This document shows positions 22,339 through 30,745 of a DNA stretch of 50,850 nt, piece by piece; position 1 is the stretch's first letter; each line of letters starts with the position of its first letter. Made by a program: the position numbers and the translations under genes. Source of the DNA: Planctomycetota bacterium (GTDB lineage: Bacteria; Planctomycetota; Planctomycetia; Gemmatales; Gemmataceae). The stretch lies in assembly GCA_021413735.1 (NCBI GenBank), contig JAIOPV010000187.1, positions 35,582 to 86,431 on the forward strand. Reading direction: 5' to 3'. Under the pieces are notes generated by a model. It had not been told where the DNA came from, did no database searches, and saw only the letters and a program-made list of their open reading frames with translations.

Positions 22339-23898
22339 GTGCCGGCCCGCCCACTCACCACCCCGACTGGCACCCCGCCCGACCGGGCGCTCGCCGATGC
22401 TGTTGCCGCTCGCGTCGGCGCTGCACGGTATGGGCTATGGTTCGCGGGACACTCGCGATTCGTCGTGCTCGGTCACGAAGTCGCGATCGTCGTGCGAAAC
22501 CAACACTCGCAGGAGTGGCTCGAACACACGTTCGGCTCCGCTGTTCGCGAAGCAACCGTCGAGGTGTGCGGTGCGGGAACGGTCGTTCGTTGGGTCATCG
22601 ACGCGGAGATGTTTGACAACGCGGAAGTCGGAACGCGGAGTGCGGAGTTAAAACCAGAACCAGAACCCGAGCCCAAAACCAGTTTAGCCGCGACGCGAAG
22701 CGGAGCGCGACCCATAGCTTCCGCGATCAACAATCAACAATCAACAATCAACAATCAACGAACTGATTTGTTCGGTGACCCCGTTCCGCAATCGAAACCA
22801 AAGGCGAAGCGTACCGATCCGGCAATGGAAGTTCTCGCACAGCCAATGGCCGCGGCGAAGACCGGTCGTCGCTGGAAGCTGCTTCACGAATTCGTTGTCG
22901 GTTCGTGCAATCGCGTGGCTCACGCATCGGCTTTGAGCGTGATCGAAGACCCAGGCGAAGGGGCGAATCCGCTGGTGATTCACGGACCGGTCGGCACTGG
23001 CAAGACGCACTTGCTCGAAGGCATCTTCGCAGGGCTGAAGCGACAATCGGATCAGCGACCGTGCTACACCACCGCCGAGGAGTTCACGACGAAGTTCGTG
23101 GCGGCATCGCAGCACGGGAAGATGTCCGCGTTTCGCCGTCAGTTCCGCGAATGCTCCACGCTGTTGCTCGATGATCTGCATTTCCTCGCGACGAAGAAGG
23201 CGACGCAGGCCGAGTTCCTGCACACCTTCGACGCACTTGTGGCAGACGGTCGGCAAGTCGTAGTGACAACGGACTGTCACCCGCGGCTCGCTGATGAACT
23301 CATGCCCGAACTCGTGGATCGGTTGCTCGGCGGCGCTGTGTGGAGCTTGCAGCCACCGGACCCGGAAACGCGGCTCGAGATCCTTCGCAAGAAGGCAACT
23401 GGCGCCAACCCGATGGTTCCCGATTCGGTGCTGAAGTTGCTCGCGAGTAGCCTGCGTGGGAACGTGCGGGAGCTCGAAGGCGCGGTGAACAGCGTCAAGC
23501 ATTATGCGAAGGTGACGGGGAAGCCAGTGGATCAGGCAGGGGTGCGGGAAGCTCTCGGCGATTTGCTTCGGCACGCGGTGCGAGTGGTGAGCGTGGTCGA
23601 TGTGGACGCGGCTGTGTGTTCGGTGTTGCGGTTGGGTTCGGGGACGCTGCAATCGAAGTCGCGGGCGTGGGCTGTGACGCATCCGCGAATGATCGCGATT
23701 TACTTGTGTCGCAAGCACACGGCGGCAACATACGGCGAGATCAGCAAGCACTTCGGCGCGAAGACGCACAGCACGGCGGTTGCGGCTGAGAAGAAGGTGC
23801 GTGCGTGGATCGAGAAGGACGCGAGCGTGACGATCGGCGACCGTTCCTGGCGTGCGAAAGAGCTGCTCGACCGCATCGAACGCGACCTACAACGCTGA
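22339..23898 (+). CDS. dnaA: chromosomal replication initiator protein DnaA
   Basis: A 519-residue DnaA with all four domains. Domain I ('ARYGLWFAGHSRFVVLGHEVAIVVRN', 'QEWLEHTFG') covers residues 15-80. Domain II (about 90-165) is a low-complexity linker. The AAA+ domain III has Walker A GPVGTGKTH (216-224), Walker B LLLDDLHF (275-282), sensor 1 around 'VVVTTDCHP', an arginine finger in 'LVDRLLGG' and sensor 2 'LRGNVRELEG'. Domain IV ends with the DNA-binding signature as KTHSTA (475-480), where most bacteria have RDHTTV. Translation starts at GTG. Part of the linker (INNQQSTINNQ) is encoded by five copies of a 7-bp repeat. dnaN and recF are not adjacent. Confidence 0.93.
   Translation: MPARPLTTPTGTPPDRALADAVAARVGAARYGLWFAGHSRFVVLGHEVAIVVRNQHSQEWLEHTFGSAVREATVEVCGAGTVVRWVIDAEMFDNAEVGTRSAELKPEPEPEPKTSLAATRSGARPIASAINNQQSTINNQRTDLFGDPVPQSKPKAKRTDPAMEVLAQPMAAAKTGRRWKLLHEFVVGSCNRVAHASALSVIEDPGEGANPLVIHGPVGTGKTHLLEGIFAGLKRQSDQRPCYTTAEEFTTKFVAASQHGKMSAFRRQFRECSTLLLDDLHFLATKKATQAEFLHTFDALVADGRQVVVTTDCHPRLADELMPELVDRLLGGAVWSLQPPDPETRLEILRKKATGANPMVPDSVLKLLASSLRGNVRELEGAVNSVKHYAKVTGKPVDQAGVREALGDLLRHAVRVVSVVDVDAAVCSVLRLGSGTLQSKSRAWAVTHPRMIAIYLCRKHTAATYGEISKHFGAKTHSTAVAAEKKVRAWIEKDASVTIGDRSWRAKELLDRIERDLQR
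22726..22760 (+). repeat. 7-bp tandem repeat inside dnaA
   Basis: ATCAACA occurs four times and is followed by ATCAACG, 35 bases without interruption. Since 7 is not a multiple of 3, gain or loss of one unit would shift the dnaA reading frame. Confidence 0.9.
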
Positions 23899-23910
23899 GA
23901 TAGGAAGCGT

Positions 23911-24022
23911 TTTATCCGCAGATTACACAGATAGACACAGATTATAAAGACAGAGTAGAAATCAAATTGATCTCTCTTCTCTGTTTTCAAATATGTGTCT
24001 ATCTGTATAATCTACGGATAAA
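23911..24022. repeat. AT-rich inverted repeat next to dnaA, possible origin element
   Basis: The left arm (23911-23939) and right arm (23994-24022) are complementary over 29 bp with two mismatches. Each begins with a 9-mer close to the DnaA box TTATCCACA: TTATCCGCA at 23912 and, inverted, TTATCCGTA at 24013-24021. The 54-base interior is AT-rich, in contrast with its surroundings. It starts 13 bases after the dnaA stop. It could be an origin element or simply a dispersed repeat acting as a two-way terminator. Confidence 0.6.
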
Positions 24023-24039
24023 ACTCTTCGTCTACATTC

Positions 24040-25269
24040 CTACGGTTTCTTCACCTTCCCACCATCAACGGTCGTCATCTTGCCGTAGCCCGCGGGCCAC
24101 GCCGACGTCACTTCTGCTTCGCCTGCGAAGTCTCCAGCGCCGAGTTCCGCGGTCCAGTCCTTCGCGAGTTTGCCGTCGTCGAGATACGCTCGCACGAGGT
24201 ACTTCCCGTTCGGCAACTCGGGCTTCGCCTTCCACGCTTTGGCACGAGCCGACCCAGGTGCCGCAAACAGCGTCAGCGTGTGCTGAAAGAGCTTCCCTTG
24301 CCCCCACACCTTGCGGTCGGTCGAAGCGATCGGTTCCGCTTCCCATGTCTTCTTGGTGGCGTCCCACGCGAACACCTTCACCTGCACGAGCTTGTCTCCC
24401 CACGGCGCAGGCGTGTTGCCGATCTTCAGCCAGATGTCGGTGCCGAACGCTTGCATCGTCTGCTTTGGGGGCAGATCGGCGGCCTTCTCGTACTTGTCGT
24501 TGACGATCTTCGCGTAGTCTTCGACGAACTTGCGGTATGCTTTGTAGCCCTCGTCGCCGAGTTGGAACTTGACGCCGCCACCGTGCTTCACCTCGTTCAA
24601 AGGCTTGCGAAGCAGCAGACTCTTCTCGGGTTCCTTCGTGTCGATTAATTTACTTTCCATGAGGTACTTCAGTGTCGCCTCGGGGCCGGCAGCCTTGAAC
24701 CACGACACCCGCTCGCCGTTCTCCCCGACGAGCTTCTTGTTCTCGGCGCTGCCCTCGATGTGACAACTCATGCAGCGGAACCGCATGGCCCAAACGCTAT
24801 TCGTGAACGATTCGAGGAGTTGATCCTTGCGAGCGTGGCGGATCACCTCGACAGGTCGCGGCGGCTTCGCCAACTCTTCGACCTTCAGTTTGGGAGCGCT
24901 TCGTAGCTCGCCGTTGGCGCAGCACGCCTTGATCCAGGAGGTGAACGCGTCGATCTCAGCGGCGCGGTTCTTCTGGTGGATCATGGCTGCGCCCTTGTCG
25001 GCTTTGCCCATGTCGATGAGTGCGAGAATGCGAGACTTCCCAGGATTGTCGAGGTCGATAAGCCCTTGATCGCGAAGCGAGAGGAACGTTTCCTTCGAGG
25101 ACGGCCGGATGTAGTTCTTGAGATCGACGCCCGCGAGGTGGCATTGCACGCAACTCGACGGATTCGGCGACTTGAAGATTGGGGCAATTCGCTTCTCGAA
25201 CACCTCCTCGGGTGGTGGTTGATCGGCCGCCTGCGCAAAGAGTAACACGGCAAGTGCAGCAGTGAGCAT
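24040..25269 (-). CDS. exported diheme cytochrome c (planctomycete type)
   Basis: A 409-residue exported protein with a signal peptide (MLTAALAVLLFAQAADQ) and two c-type heme sites: C40-VQ-C43-H44 (after 'RIAPIFKSPNPSS') and C166-MS-C169-H170. The first resembles the PSCyt1-type domain found fused to DUF1549/DUF1553 proteins in planctomycetes. The C-terminal ~150 residues are beta-rich without cysteines ('VKVFAWDATKKTWEAEPI', 'KYLVRAYLDDGKLAKDWTAE'). It likely works in periplasmic electron transfer. The start at 25269 has GGAG eight bases upstream. It is divergent from a DUF1552 gene across 141 bases, so the two may be co-regulated; DUF1552 genes in this group usually neighbour heme-containing DUF1587/1592 proteins. 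Confidence 0.85.
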   Translation of the reverse strand: MLTAALAVLLFAQAADQPPPEEVFEKRIAPIFKSPNPSSCVQCHLAGVDLKNYIRPSSKETFLSLRDQGLIDLDNPGKSRILALIDMGKADKGAAMIHQKNRAAEIDAFTSWIKACCANGELRSAPKLKVEELAKPPRPVEVIRHARKDQLLESFTNSVWAMRFRCMSCHIEGSAENKKLVGENGERVSWFKAAGPEATLKYLMESKLIDTKEPEKSLLLRKPLNEVKHGGGVKFQLGDEGYKAYRKFVEDYAKIVNDKYEKAADLPPKQTMQAFGTDIWLKIGNTPAPWGDKLVQVKVFAWDATKKTWEAEPIASTDRKVWGQGKLFQHTLTLFAAPGSARAKAWKAKPELPNGKYLVRAYLDDGKLAKDWTAELGAGDFAGEAEVTSAWPAGYGKMTTVDGGKVKKP

Positions 25270-25410
25270 GAGAGGAACTCCGGATGAAGGGAATACCGGA
25301 GTGTACCCGAGCGCGAACAATTCACGGAAGCAAGATTGCTTACTTCGTTCCGAGCGCCCAAAATACCAGCTACCGCACGACTCTCGCCAACCCTCCACCC
25401 GAGATCCGCA

Positions 25411-26742
25411 ATGACTTCCCATATCACCCAACCCATTTCTCGCCGCAAATTCCTGAGGGGTGTTGGCGTCTCGATGGCGTTGCCGTGGCTGGAGTCGGTG
25501 CCCGTGTGGGGCGACGACAAACCCAAAAACACGTCGTCAGAGCCGCCAGTGCGGTTCGCGTGCCTCTTCTCAGGCAACGGCTTCCACAGCAAAGAATGGT
25601 GGGCAAAGGGCGAAGGCAAAGACATGCAGTTTGGGAAGGTTCTCGAATCGCTGACGCCATACCGCGAGAAGACGCTGTTCCTCCGTGGGCTGTACAACCA
25701 GGAAGCCCTCATCGGTGGCATCCACAGTTGTCAGACGGGCAACCTCCTTACCGGAGCTCACCTCGCACCCGCTGGCGAAATCAAGTCGGGCATCAGTTGC
25801 GATCAGGTCATCGCGGAGAAGATGAAAGAGCAGACGAAGGTGCCGAGCCTCGTGCTGGGCACGGAACCGTCGATCGCGGCGATTCACAAGAACTACTCGA
25901 TGATCTACAGTTCGCACATCTCGTGGAGTTCCGCGACCACGCCGACGCCGCTCGAACTCTACCCTGCACTCGCCTTCGATCGCCTCTTCCGCGACGAGGT
26001 CGGCAAAGCAGACAAGAGCGTTCTCGACGCCGTGCGTGAGGACGCCACCGGTTACAAGAACACCGTGAGCAAGGCGGATCAACGCCGGCTTGACGAATAC
26101 TTGTCGTCGGTGCGGGAAGTCGAAACACGCATCGAGAACGCTGGTAAAGCGGGTCGGCTCCAGGGCTGGCGACCAACCCTGCTGAAGCCCGATATGCCAC
26201 GCCCGGCTGACGGCATTCCGCAAGACGTCGATCAGCACATGAAGTTGATGTGCGATATCCTCGTGCTGGCGTTCCGGACGGATACCACTCGCGTCTGCAC
26301 GCTGAAGCTGAACAACGATCACTCGTCGCTCCGGTTCCCCAACCTGACAGCAACCGGTGGCAAGGGTGGCATCGACTACATGATTCACCACTTGCTCTCG
26401 CACACCGACGGTGCGGACTGGCTGAAGGTGAACCAGTTCTTCCTGCAACAACTCGGATACATCGCGGGCAAGCTCGACGCCGTGCAGGAAGGCGACCGCA
26501 CGCTGCTCGACAACAGCATGATTATGTACGCCTCCAGCATGATGACGGGCAACCACAACAATGATCAGTTGCCGGTGGTGCTGGTGGGTCGCGGTGGTGG
26601 TCAGATCAAGACGGGGCGCGTGCTGGATTACCTCGGCAAGCCGAACCGTAAGATGTGCAGTCTGTATCTGTCGCTGATGGAGAAGGCTGGCGTGAAACTG
26701 AACGAGTTCGGCGACTCGAAGGAAAAGCTCGGGGAGATTTGA
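25411..26742 (+). CDS. DUF1552 family Tat-exported protein
   Basis: A 443-residue protein of the DUF1552 family, an expanded planctomycete group of unknown function that pairs with cytochrome-like DUF1587/1592 proteins. The Tat signal is ISRRKFLRGVGVSMALPWLES. Family-typical stretches include 'RFACLFSGNGFHSKEWWAKG', 'SCQTGNLLTGAHL', 'GISCDQVIAEK', 'FRTDTTRVCTLKLNNDHSS' and 'LDNSMIMYASSMMTGNHNND'. The start at 25411 is the first ATG before the twin arginines. The neighbour across the divergent spacer is a diheme cytochrome, which supports a redox pair. Confidence 0.9.
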   Translation: MTSHITQPISRRKFLRGVGVSMALPWLESVPVWGDDKPKNTSSEPPVRFACLFSGNGFHSKEWWAKGEGKDMQFGKVLESLTPYREKTLFLRGLYNQEALIGGIHSCQTGNLLTGAHLAPAGEIKSGISCDQVIAEKMKEQTKVPSLVLGTEPSIAAIHKNYSMIYSSHISWSSATTPTPLELYPALAFDRLFRDEVGKADKSVLDAVREDATGYKNTVSKADQRRLDEYLSSVREVETRIENAGKAGRLQGWRPTLLKPDMPRPADGIPQDVDQHMKLMCDILVLAFRTDTTRVCTLKLNNDHSSLRFPNLTATGGKGGIDYMIHHLLSHTDGADWLKVNQFFLQQLGYIAGKLDAVQEGDRTLLDNSMIMYASSMMTGNHNNDQLPVVLVGRGGGQIKTGRVLDYLGKPNRKMCSLYLSLMEKAGVKLNEFGDSKEKLGEI

Positions 26743-26749
26743 TCCCATA

Positions 26750-26769
26750 GCTGCTTGCGGCTTCGCAGC
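26750..26769. repeat. short palindrome fragment
   Basis: GCTGCTTGCGGCTTCGCAGC lies eight bases after the DUF1552 stop. It appears to be one arm, or a shortened copy, of the GCCGCTTGCGGC family. Confidence 0.6.
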
Positions 26770-26783
26770 CGGGAGGGCGCGAA

Positions 26784-27617
26784 ATGCGATGGGTTCTTTT
26801 CCTTGTGCTCCTCGCGTGCGGTTGCGGCAAGCAACCACACCCCGTCGTGTCGCCGACTGCGCCTGCCGAAAACGGTATCAGGCTCCCGGATGCCGTTTCG
26901 GGTAAGCCGATCGAACAAGAGGCTCAAAGCACGATTCAGTTGAACATCAACAGCAGCGGCGAAGTGATTCCGCCATTCGAGCGAGAGGCCGACACCGACA
27001 CGCTTCGCAATCCGGCTCGCGTCGAGGAGTATCTGGTTCGGCGAGTCGATGTCGAGATCATGGAAACGGGCAACGAGAAGCCCGCTGCGATACCGATTCT
27101 TCGCGTCGATCGAGATACCCCGTTCGAGAAGTCGTATCCGATCATGCGAGCGTGCCGCGTCGCGGGTTACGAGAAATACCAGCTCCGCGTTCTTCACCCA
27201 AAGGACTCAACGGAAACACAAATCGCTCTGACCTTCCCACGCACCAAGGATGAGTTTGAAGTTGTTCCGGATGTCACCGCCGAGCAACCCGCAACTTTCA
27301 TCGTTCGTATCTCAACAAACGACAGCGGACAGATCGCCGAGTTGACATTCCGCGAAGACGGCAGCCCCGATGATAGCGGGGGATGTCTGGGTGCTGAGAC
27401 TGCAGCCTACGAGAAGAAACTTCGAGAGATCGTTGACGCCGAAAAGCAGCGAATTGCAATCGGTGAAGCGAAGGGCGTCACGATTCCGCAGCCACGATTG
27501 ACGCTCGAAATCGCGGACAGGTTGCCACAGAAAACCGTCGTGCGATTGCTCGATCTTGCTTTGCAAGCTGGCTTCGGTGATGTTTGGCTTGTGCCCGTTG
27601 ATTCCACTAAGAGATGA
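26784..27617 (+). CDS. lipoprotein with two ExbD-like periplasmic domains
   Basis: A 277-residue predicted lipoprotein (MRWVLFLVLLACGCGKQ, lipobox CGC). Two stretches look like the periplasmic domain of ExbD/TolR proteins. The first, about residues 48-140, has 'TIQLNINSSGEVIPP' and 'RVDRDTPFEKSYPIMRACRVAGYEKYQLRV'. The second, about 168-272, has 'FIVRISTNDSGQIAELTFRE' and 'LEIADRLPQKTVVRLLDLALQAGFGDVWLVPVD'. True ExbD has an N-terminal membrane helix with an essential Asp and works with ExbB; here the helix is replaced by a lipid anchor, so it cannot use proton force the same way. GGAGG stands seven bases before the ATG. No ExbB gene is near. Confidence 0.7.
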   Translation: MRWVLFLVLLACGCGKQPHPVVSPTAPAENGIRLPDAVSGKPIEQEAQSTIQLNINSSGEVIPPFEREADTDTLRNPARVEEYLVRRVDVEIMETGNEKPAAIPILRVDRDTPFEKSYPIMRACRVAGYEKYQLRVLHPKDSTETQIALTFPRTKDEFEVVPDVTAEQPATFIVRISTNDSGQIAELTFREDGSPDDSGGCLGAETAAYEKKLREIVDAEKQRIAIGEAKGVTIPQPRLTLEIADRLPQKTVVRLLDLALQAGFGDVWLVPVDSTKR

Positions 27618-27630
27618 CCCGCCCCCGTTT

Positions 27631-27694
27631 TTGTCCGAGCCCGAGCGCCAAGCGAGGTTTAAGCGTCCCTCGCTTGGCGCTCGGGCTCGGACAA
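27631..27694. repeat. GAGCCCGAGCGC inverted repeat, copy 2 (perfect stem)
   Basis: The arms start TTGTCCGAGCCCGAGCGCCA and end with the exact complement, a 27-bp perfect stem around a ten-base loop. It fills the gap between two genes on the same strand, 14 bases after the first stop and 34 before the next ATG. Confidence 0.85.
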
Positions 27695-27727
27695 ACCATC
27701 CCACTACCCTTTTCCGAAAGCTGCCAC

Positions 27728-28957
27728 ATGCTTCGTTTTGTGCTCTCTTCCTCATTCGCACTCACGCTCACGGTCACGCTGTCTGCTGCGGATTGGCCAC
27801 AGTTCCGCGGGCCGAACCGCGACGGCATCAGCAAAGAAACCGGCCTCCTGAAAACGTGGCCCAAAGAAGGACCGCCCAAACTGTGGACCGCCAAGAACCT
27901 CGGAGAAGGGTTCGGCACGCCGTCCGTTGCTGACGGCAAAATCTTCGGCATGGGAACCCGTGACGAAAAGGACGGCGTCTGGGCGTTGAAGGAATCCGAC
28001 GGCAGCGAACTGTGGTTCACGCCCTTCGACGATGTCCGCAAGCCCAACCAGAACAACGGCCCCAGCGGCACGCCAACGTTCCACGATGGCAAGGTTTACT
28101 CGATCAGCAGCAAGGGCAAGATTGCGTGCCTTGAGGCGGCGACCGGCAAACCGGTCTGGCAGGCCGATTTCGTGAAGGATTTCGGCGGCGGCGTTCCGGG
28201 TTGGGGGTTCTGTGAATCGCCACTCATCGACGGCGACAAGTTGATCTGCACGCCGGGCGGCAAGAACGCCATCGTCGCGCTGAACAAGAACACGGGCGAG
28301 GTGATCTGGAAATCGACGTTGCCGAAGAACGAAGGGGCGCAGTATTCCTCCGCGATCGCGGTCGAGATCGGCGGGCAACGGCAGTACATCCAGTTCATGA
28401 AGGGTGGCGTCGTGTCGGTGGGGGCGTCGGATGGTGCGTTCCTGTGGCGATACGATCACCCTGCGAACGGTACCGCAAATTGTTCGACGCCGTTGTTCGC
28501 CAATGGTCTTGTGTTCGCGGCATCGGCTTACGGCAACGGTGGCGGTCTCGCTGCCGTGTCGAAGGTAGACGACAAGTTCGAGGCGAAGGAAAGCTACTTC
28601 GACAAGCAGATGCAGAACCATCACGGCGGTATGGTGCTGGTCGATGGCTACATCTACGGCACGGGCAGCAATTCGCTGCGTTGCATCGACTTCAAGACGG
28701 GCAAGGTTGCGTGGGAAGACCGTGCGCCGGGGAAGGGATCGGTGACCTTCGCCGATGGCTGCCTGTATTGCCGCAATGAGGGCAGCGGGAAGATGTTCTT
28801 GGTGGAAGCGAATCCGAAGGAGTACACGGAGAAGGGGCAGTTCGCGCAGCCCGATCGGTCGAAGAAGAACGCGTGGGCGTACCCGGTGATTGCGAACGGC
28901 AAGCTGTATCTGCGCGATCAAGACATCATGATCTGCTACGACATCAAGGCGAAGTGA
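27728..28957 (+). CDS. exported PQQ-type beta-propeller protein
   Basis: A 409-residue exported protein with a signal peptide (MLRFVLSSSFALTLTVTLSAAD) followed by 'WPQFRGPNRDGIS', the standard opening of planctomycete PQQ-like repeat proteins. Propeller blades are visible as repeated 'G..V..LD..TG...W' patterns: 'IACLEAATGKPVWQADF', 'IVALNKNTGEVIWKSTL', 'LRCIDFKTGKVAWEDRA'. It lacks the cysteine pair and metal site of true quinoprotein dehydrogenases, so it more likely binds proteins or polymers, as BamB does, than PQQ. The ATG at 27728 lies just after the perfect hairpin at 27631. Confidence 0.88.
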   Translation: MLRFVLSSSFALTLTVTLSAADWPQFRGPNRDGISKETGLLKTWPKEGPPKLWTAKNLGEGFGTPSVADGKIFGMGTRDEKDGVWALKESDGSELWFTPFDDVRKPNQNNGPSGTPTFHDGKVYSISSKGKIACLEAATGKPVWQADFVKDFGGGVPGWGFCESPLIDGDKLICTPGGKNAIVALNKNTGEVIWKSTLPKNEGAQYSSAIAVEIGGQRQYIQFMKGGVVSVGASDGAFLWRYDHPANGTANCSTPLFANGLVFAASAYGNGGGLAAVSKVDDKFEAKESYFDKQMQNHHGGMVLVDGYIYGTGSNSLRCIDFKTGKVAWEDRAPGKGSVTFADGCLYCRNEGSGKMFLVEANPKEYTEKGQFAQPDRSKKNAWAYPVIANGKLYLRDQDIMICYDIKAK

Positions 28958-28977
28958 CACGACATTCGATACCTGTT

Positions 28978-29025
28978 TAGCGGTCGCCGCAACGCGGCGA
29001 CGCGGCCCCGTTGGGGCCGCCGCTA
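28978..29025. repeat. double hairpin between convergent genes
   Basis: TAGCGG and CCGCTA bracket two adjacent perfect hairpins: GTCGCCGC/GCGGCGAC and GCGGCCCC/GGGGCCGC, with loops AAC and GTT. It sits in the 77-base gap between two convergent stops and would form in RNA from either side. Confidence 0.75.
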
Positions 29026-29034
29026 CACCTGGTT

Positions 29035-30375
29035 TCACCCCAGCAATTTCACCACTGGGCGGCCCTGCATGAAATGATGCGGTCGGCCGCTCGTGTCGTG
29101 AACCGCCGACGCCGACGTGTACCCCAACGCCTGATACATCGTCGCGAAGAAGTCCGACACGTGAACGGGATCATCCGCAGGCAAGCCACCATTCTTGTCA
29201 CTTCGACCAATCACCTGACCGCCACGAATTCCGCCGCCAGCCAGCACCGTCGAATACACACGTCCCCAGTGATCGCGACCGCCTCCGCCGTTGATCTTCG
29301 GGGTGCGACCGAACTCACCCGTCCAGCCGACGAGCGTACTGTCGAGCAGTCCCCGTGCGGTCAGGTCTTCCAGCAGTGCCGAGAACGCGCGATCCACGAC
29401 CGGCAACAGCTTGTCTTTCATCTTCGGGAAGTGCTTGCTGTGCGTGTCGAAGTTCTGCTCGGATTGCTTGAACATCCACGGCACCGTGACGCAACCGACG
29501 CCAGCTTCGACGAGTCGCCTCGCAACGAGACAGCTTCGCCCGAAGCGGTTGTCGCCGTAGCGTTCGATGGTGCCTGGCTTCTCGTCGTCGAGTTTGAACG
29601 CCTTCCACGCAGCAGATGAGCCGAGCATGTCGAGCGCTTGCCTTTGAAAGCGAAGAAAGTCGAGATCTGCGTTGCCAGTTGCGGGGCGTGCGGTTTGCAG
29701 TGCGTCGAGCAAGTCGGAGCGCGTGGCCTGTCGGTCTGCGTTGACATCGGATGCAGGAGCGAGCCCCGGAACGGGATTGCCGGGAACCCAGTTTTCATCG
29801 TGGAGGAACAGCGGATCGTATCGCGGACCGAGGAACCCGGCGTGTTGCCCGCCCCAGTAGGCGTTATTCTGGTCGCCAACCTGACGAGGCAATTGAACCG
29901 CCCCCGGAAGCCCGTTGCGGTCGCCGCGAAGTTGCCGAATCACGGACCCGATGCACGGCGGATCACGGCGATCGACCTGCGGTTCGCCTGCTGCTCGCGG
30001 TGCGTGCTTCAAGCCGGTGAGGTTGTAGTGAACGCCGACGCCGTGCGTGTCGGAACCGTGCCACGTCGAGCGAATGATCGCATACTGATGCGCGAGTTTC
30101 GCCATCATCGGCAGGTGTTCGCAAATCTGGATGCCCGGAACGCTCGTTGCCGTCGGCTTGAACTGCCCGCGTGTTTCTTCGGGAGCGTCGGGCTTCGGGT
30201 CGAACGTTTCCTGCTGTGCGGGGCCGCCGGTCATGTACAGGAGAATGCATGCCTTCCCCGATGCTTCGCTCGATCCGCGTTCTGTGGCATTGAGTTGGCG
30301 AAATCCACCGAGACCAAGGAACGACAGCGGGGCCATTCGCAGAAGCGTGCGACGACTGATGTGTTGTGTGGGCAT
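29035..30375 (-). CDS. DUF1501 family Tat-exported protein (second copy)
   Basis: A 446-residue DUF1501 protein, clearly diverged from the one at 8161. The Tat signal is ISRRTLLRMAPLSFLGLGGF. Matching hallmarks are 'CILLYMTGGPAQQETFDPKP', 'GIQICEHLPMMAKLAHQYAI', 'HGVGVHYNLTG', 'VGWTGEFGRTPKINGGGGRDHWGRVYSTVLAGGG' and 'FATMYQALGY'. The ATG at 30375 has GGAG six bases upstream; the frame is open further without signal features. It is convergent with the beta-propeller gene. The enzymatic role is unknown; the family is distantly sulfatase-like. Confidence 0.9.
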   Translation of the reverse strand: MPTQHISRRTLLRMAPLSFLGLGGFRQLNATERGSSEASGKACILLYMTGGPAQQETFDPKPDAPEETRGQFKPTATSVPGIQICEHLPMMAKLAHQYAIIRSTWHGSDTHGVGVHYNLTGLKHAPRAAGEPQVDRRDPPCIGSVIRQLRGDRNGLPGAVQLPRQVGDQNNAYWGGQHAGFLGPRYDPLFLHDENWVPGNPVPGLAPASDVNADRQATRSDLLDALQTARPATGNADLDFLRFQRQALDMLGSSAAWKAFKLDDEKPGTIERYGDNRFGRSCLVARRLVEAGVGCVTVPWMFKQSEQNFDTHSKHFPKMKDKLLPVVDRAFSALLEDLTARGLLDSTLVGWTGEFGRTPKINGGGGRDHWGRVYSTVLAGGGIRGGQVIGRSDKNGGLPADDPVHVSDFFATMYQALGYTSASAVHDTSGRPHHFMQGRPVVKLLG

Positions 30376-30745
30376 GAGCAACTCCGAAGACGACCGTCGT
30401 GGCGGTGTGGCGGGCTTGTGGATCGGCTTGCGGTCAGCGGGCGACTTCGTCGCGGGGTGGGGAGAACAGCGCAATGATACTCTGGCGTTAGTGCCACCGC
30501 AAGCCGCTTGCGGCTTCGCAGAAGATTCGGAGACGATGCTCTAATGATATTTCTTCCGGACGAATCAAATGGTTCCGGGCGTGAAACGATGGTTCCGGGT
30601 CTGAAACGATTGGTTCCGGACGTGGGGTGGGGATGTCGCCCGGAACCAATGAGAAGCACGCGGATTGCTTGACTTCCGGAATCCGTTACGTCAAGTCTCG
30701 CCAGCGGCGCGGTATACTTTGAAGTGAACCCATCGGAGTGCAGCC
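30376..30745. other. divergent spacer with two repeat families
   Basis: It holds a GCCGCTTGCGGC-type palindrome (30499-30522), the TTCCGG element (30546-30650), then CTTGAC and GTCAAG around TTCCGGAATCCGTTAC (30668-30695) and a possible -10, TATACT, at 30713. No gene is visible. Confidence 0.6.
30546..30650 (-). repeat. TTCCGG variable-unit element, short copy
   Basis: Read on the minus strand, it opens with ATTGGTTCCGGGCGACAT, then CACCCCACGT, then units CCGGAACCA...GTTTCA at spacings of 21, 20 and 19 bases, and closes with CATTTGATTCGTCCGGAAGA. The same ends flank a longer array at 38030-38196. This copy has four CCGGAA boundaries; the other has seven. Confidence 0.85.

Noticed and set aside
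30496..30745. Small open frames in the divergent spacer
   Set aside because: They are made of repeat sequence, lack ribosome sites and have no plausible protein composition.
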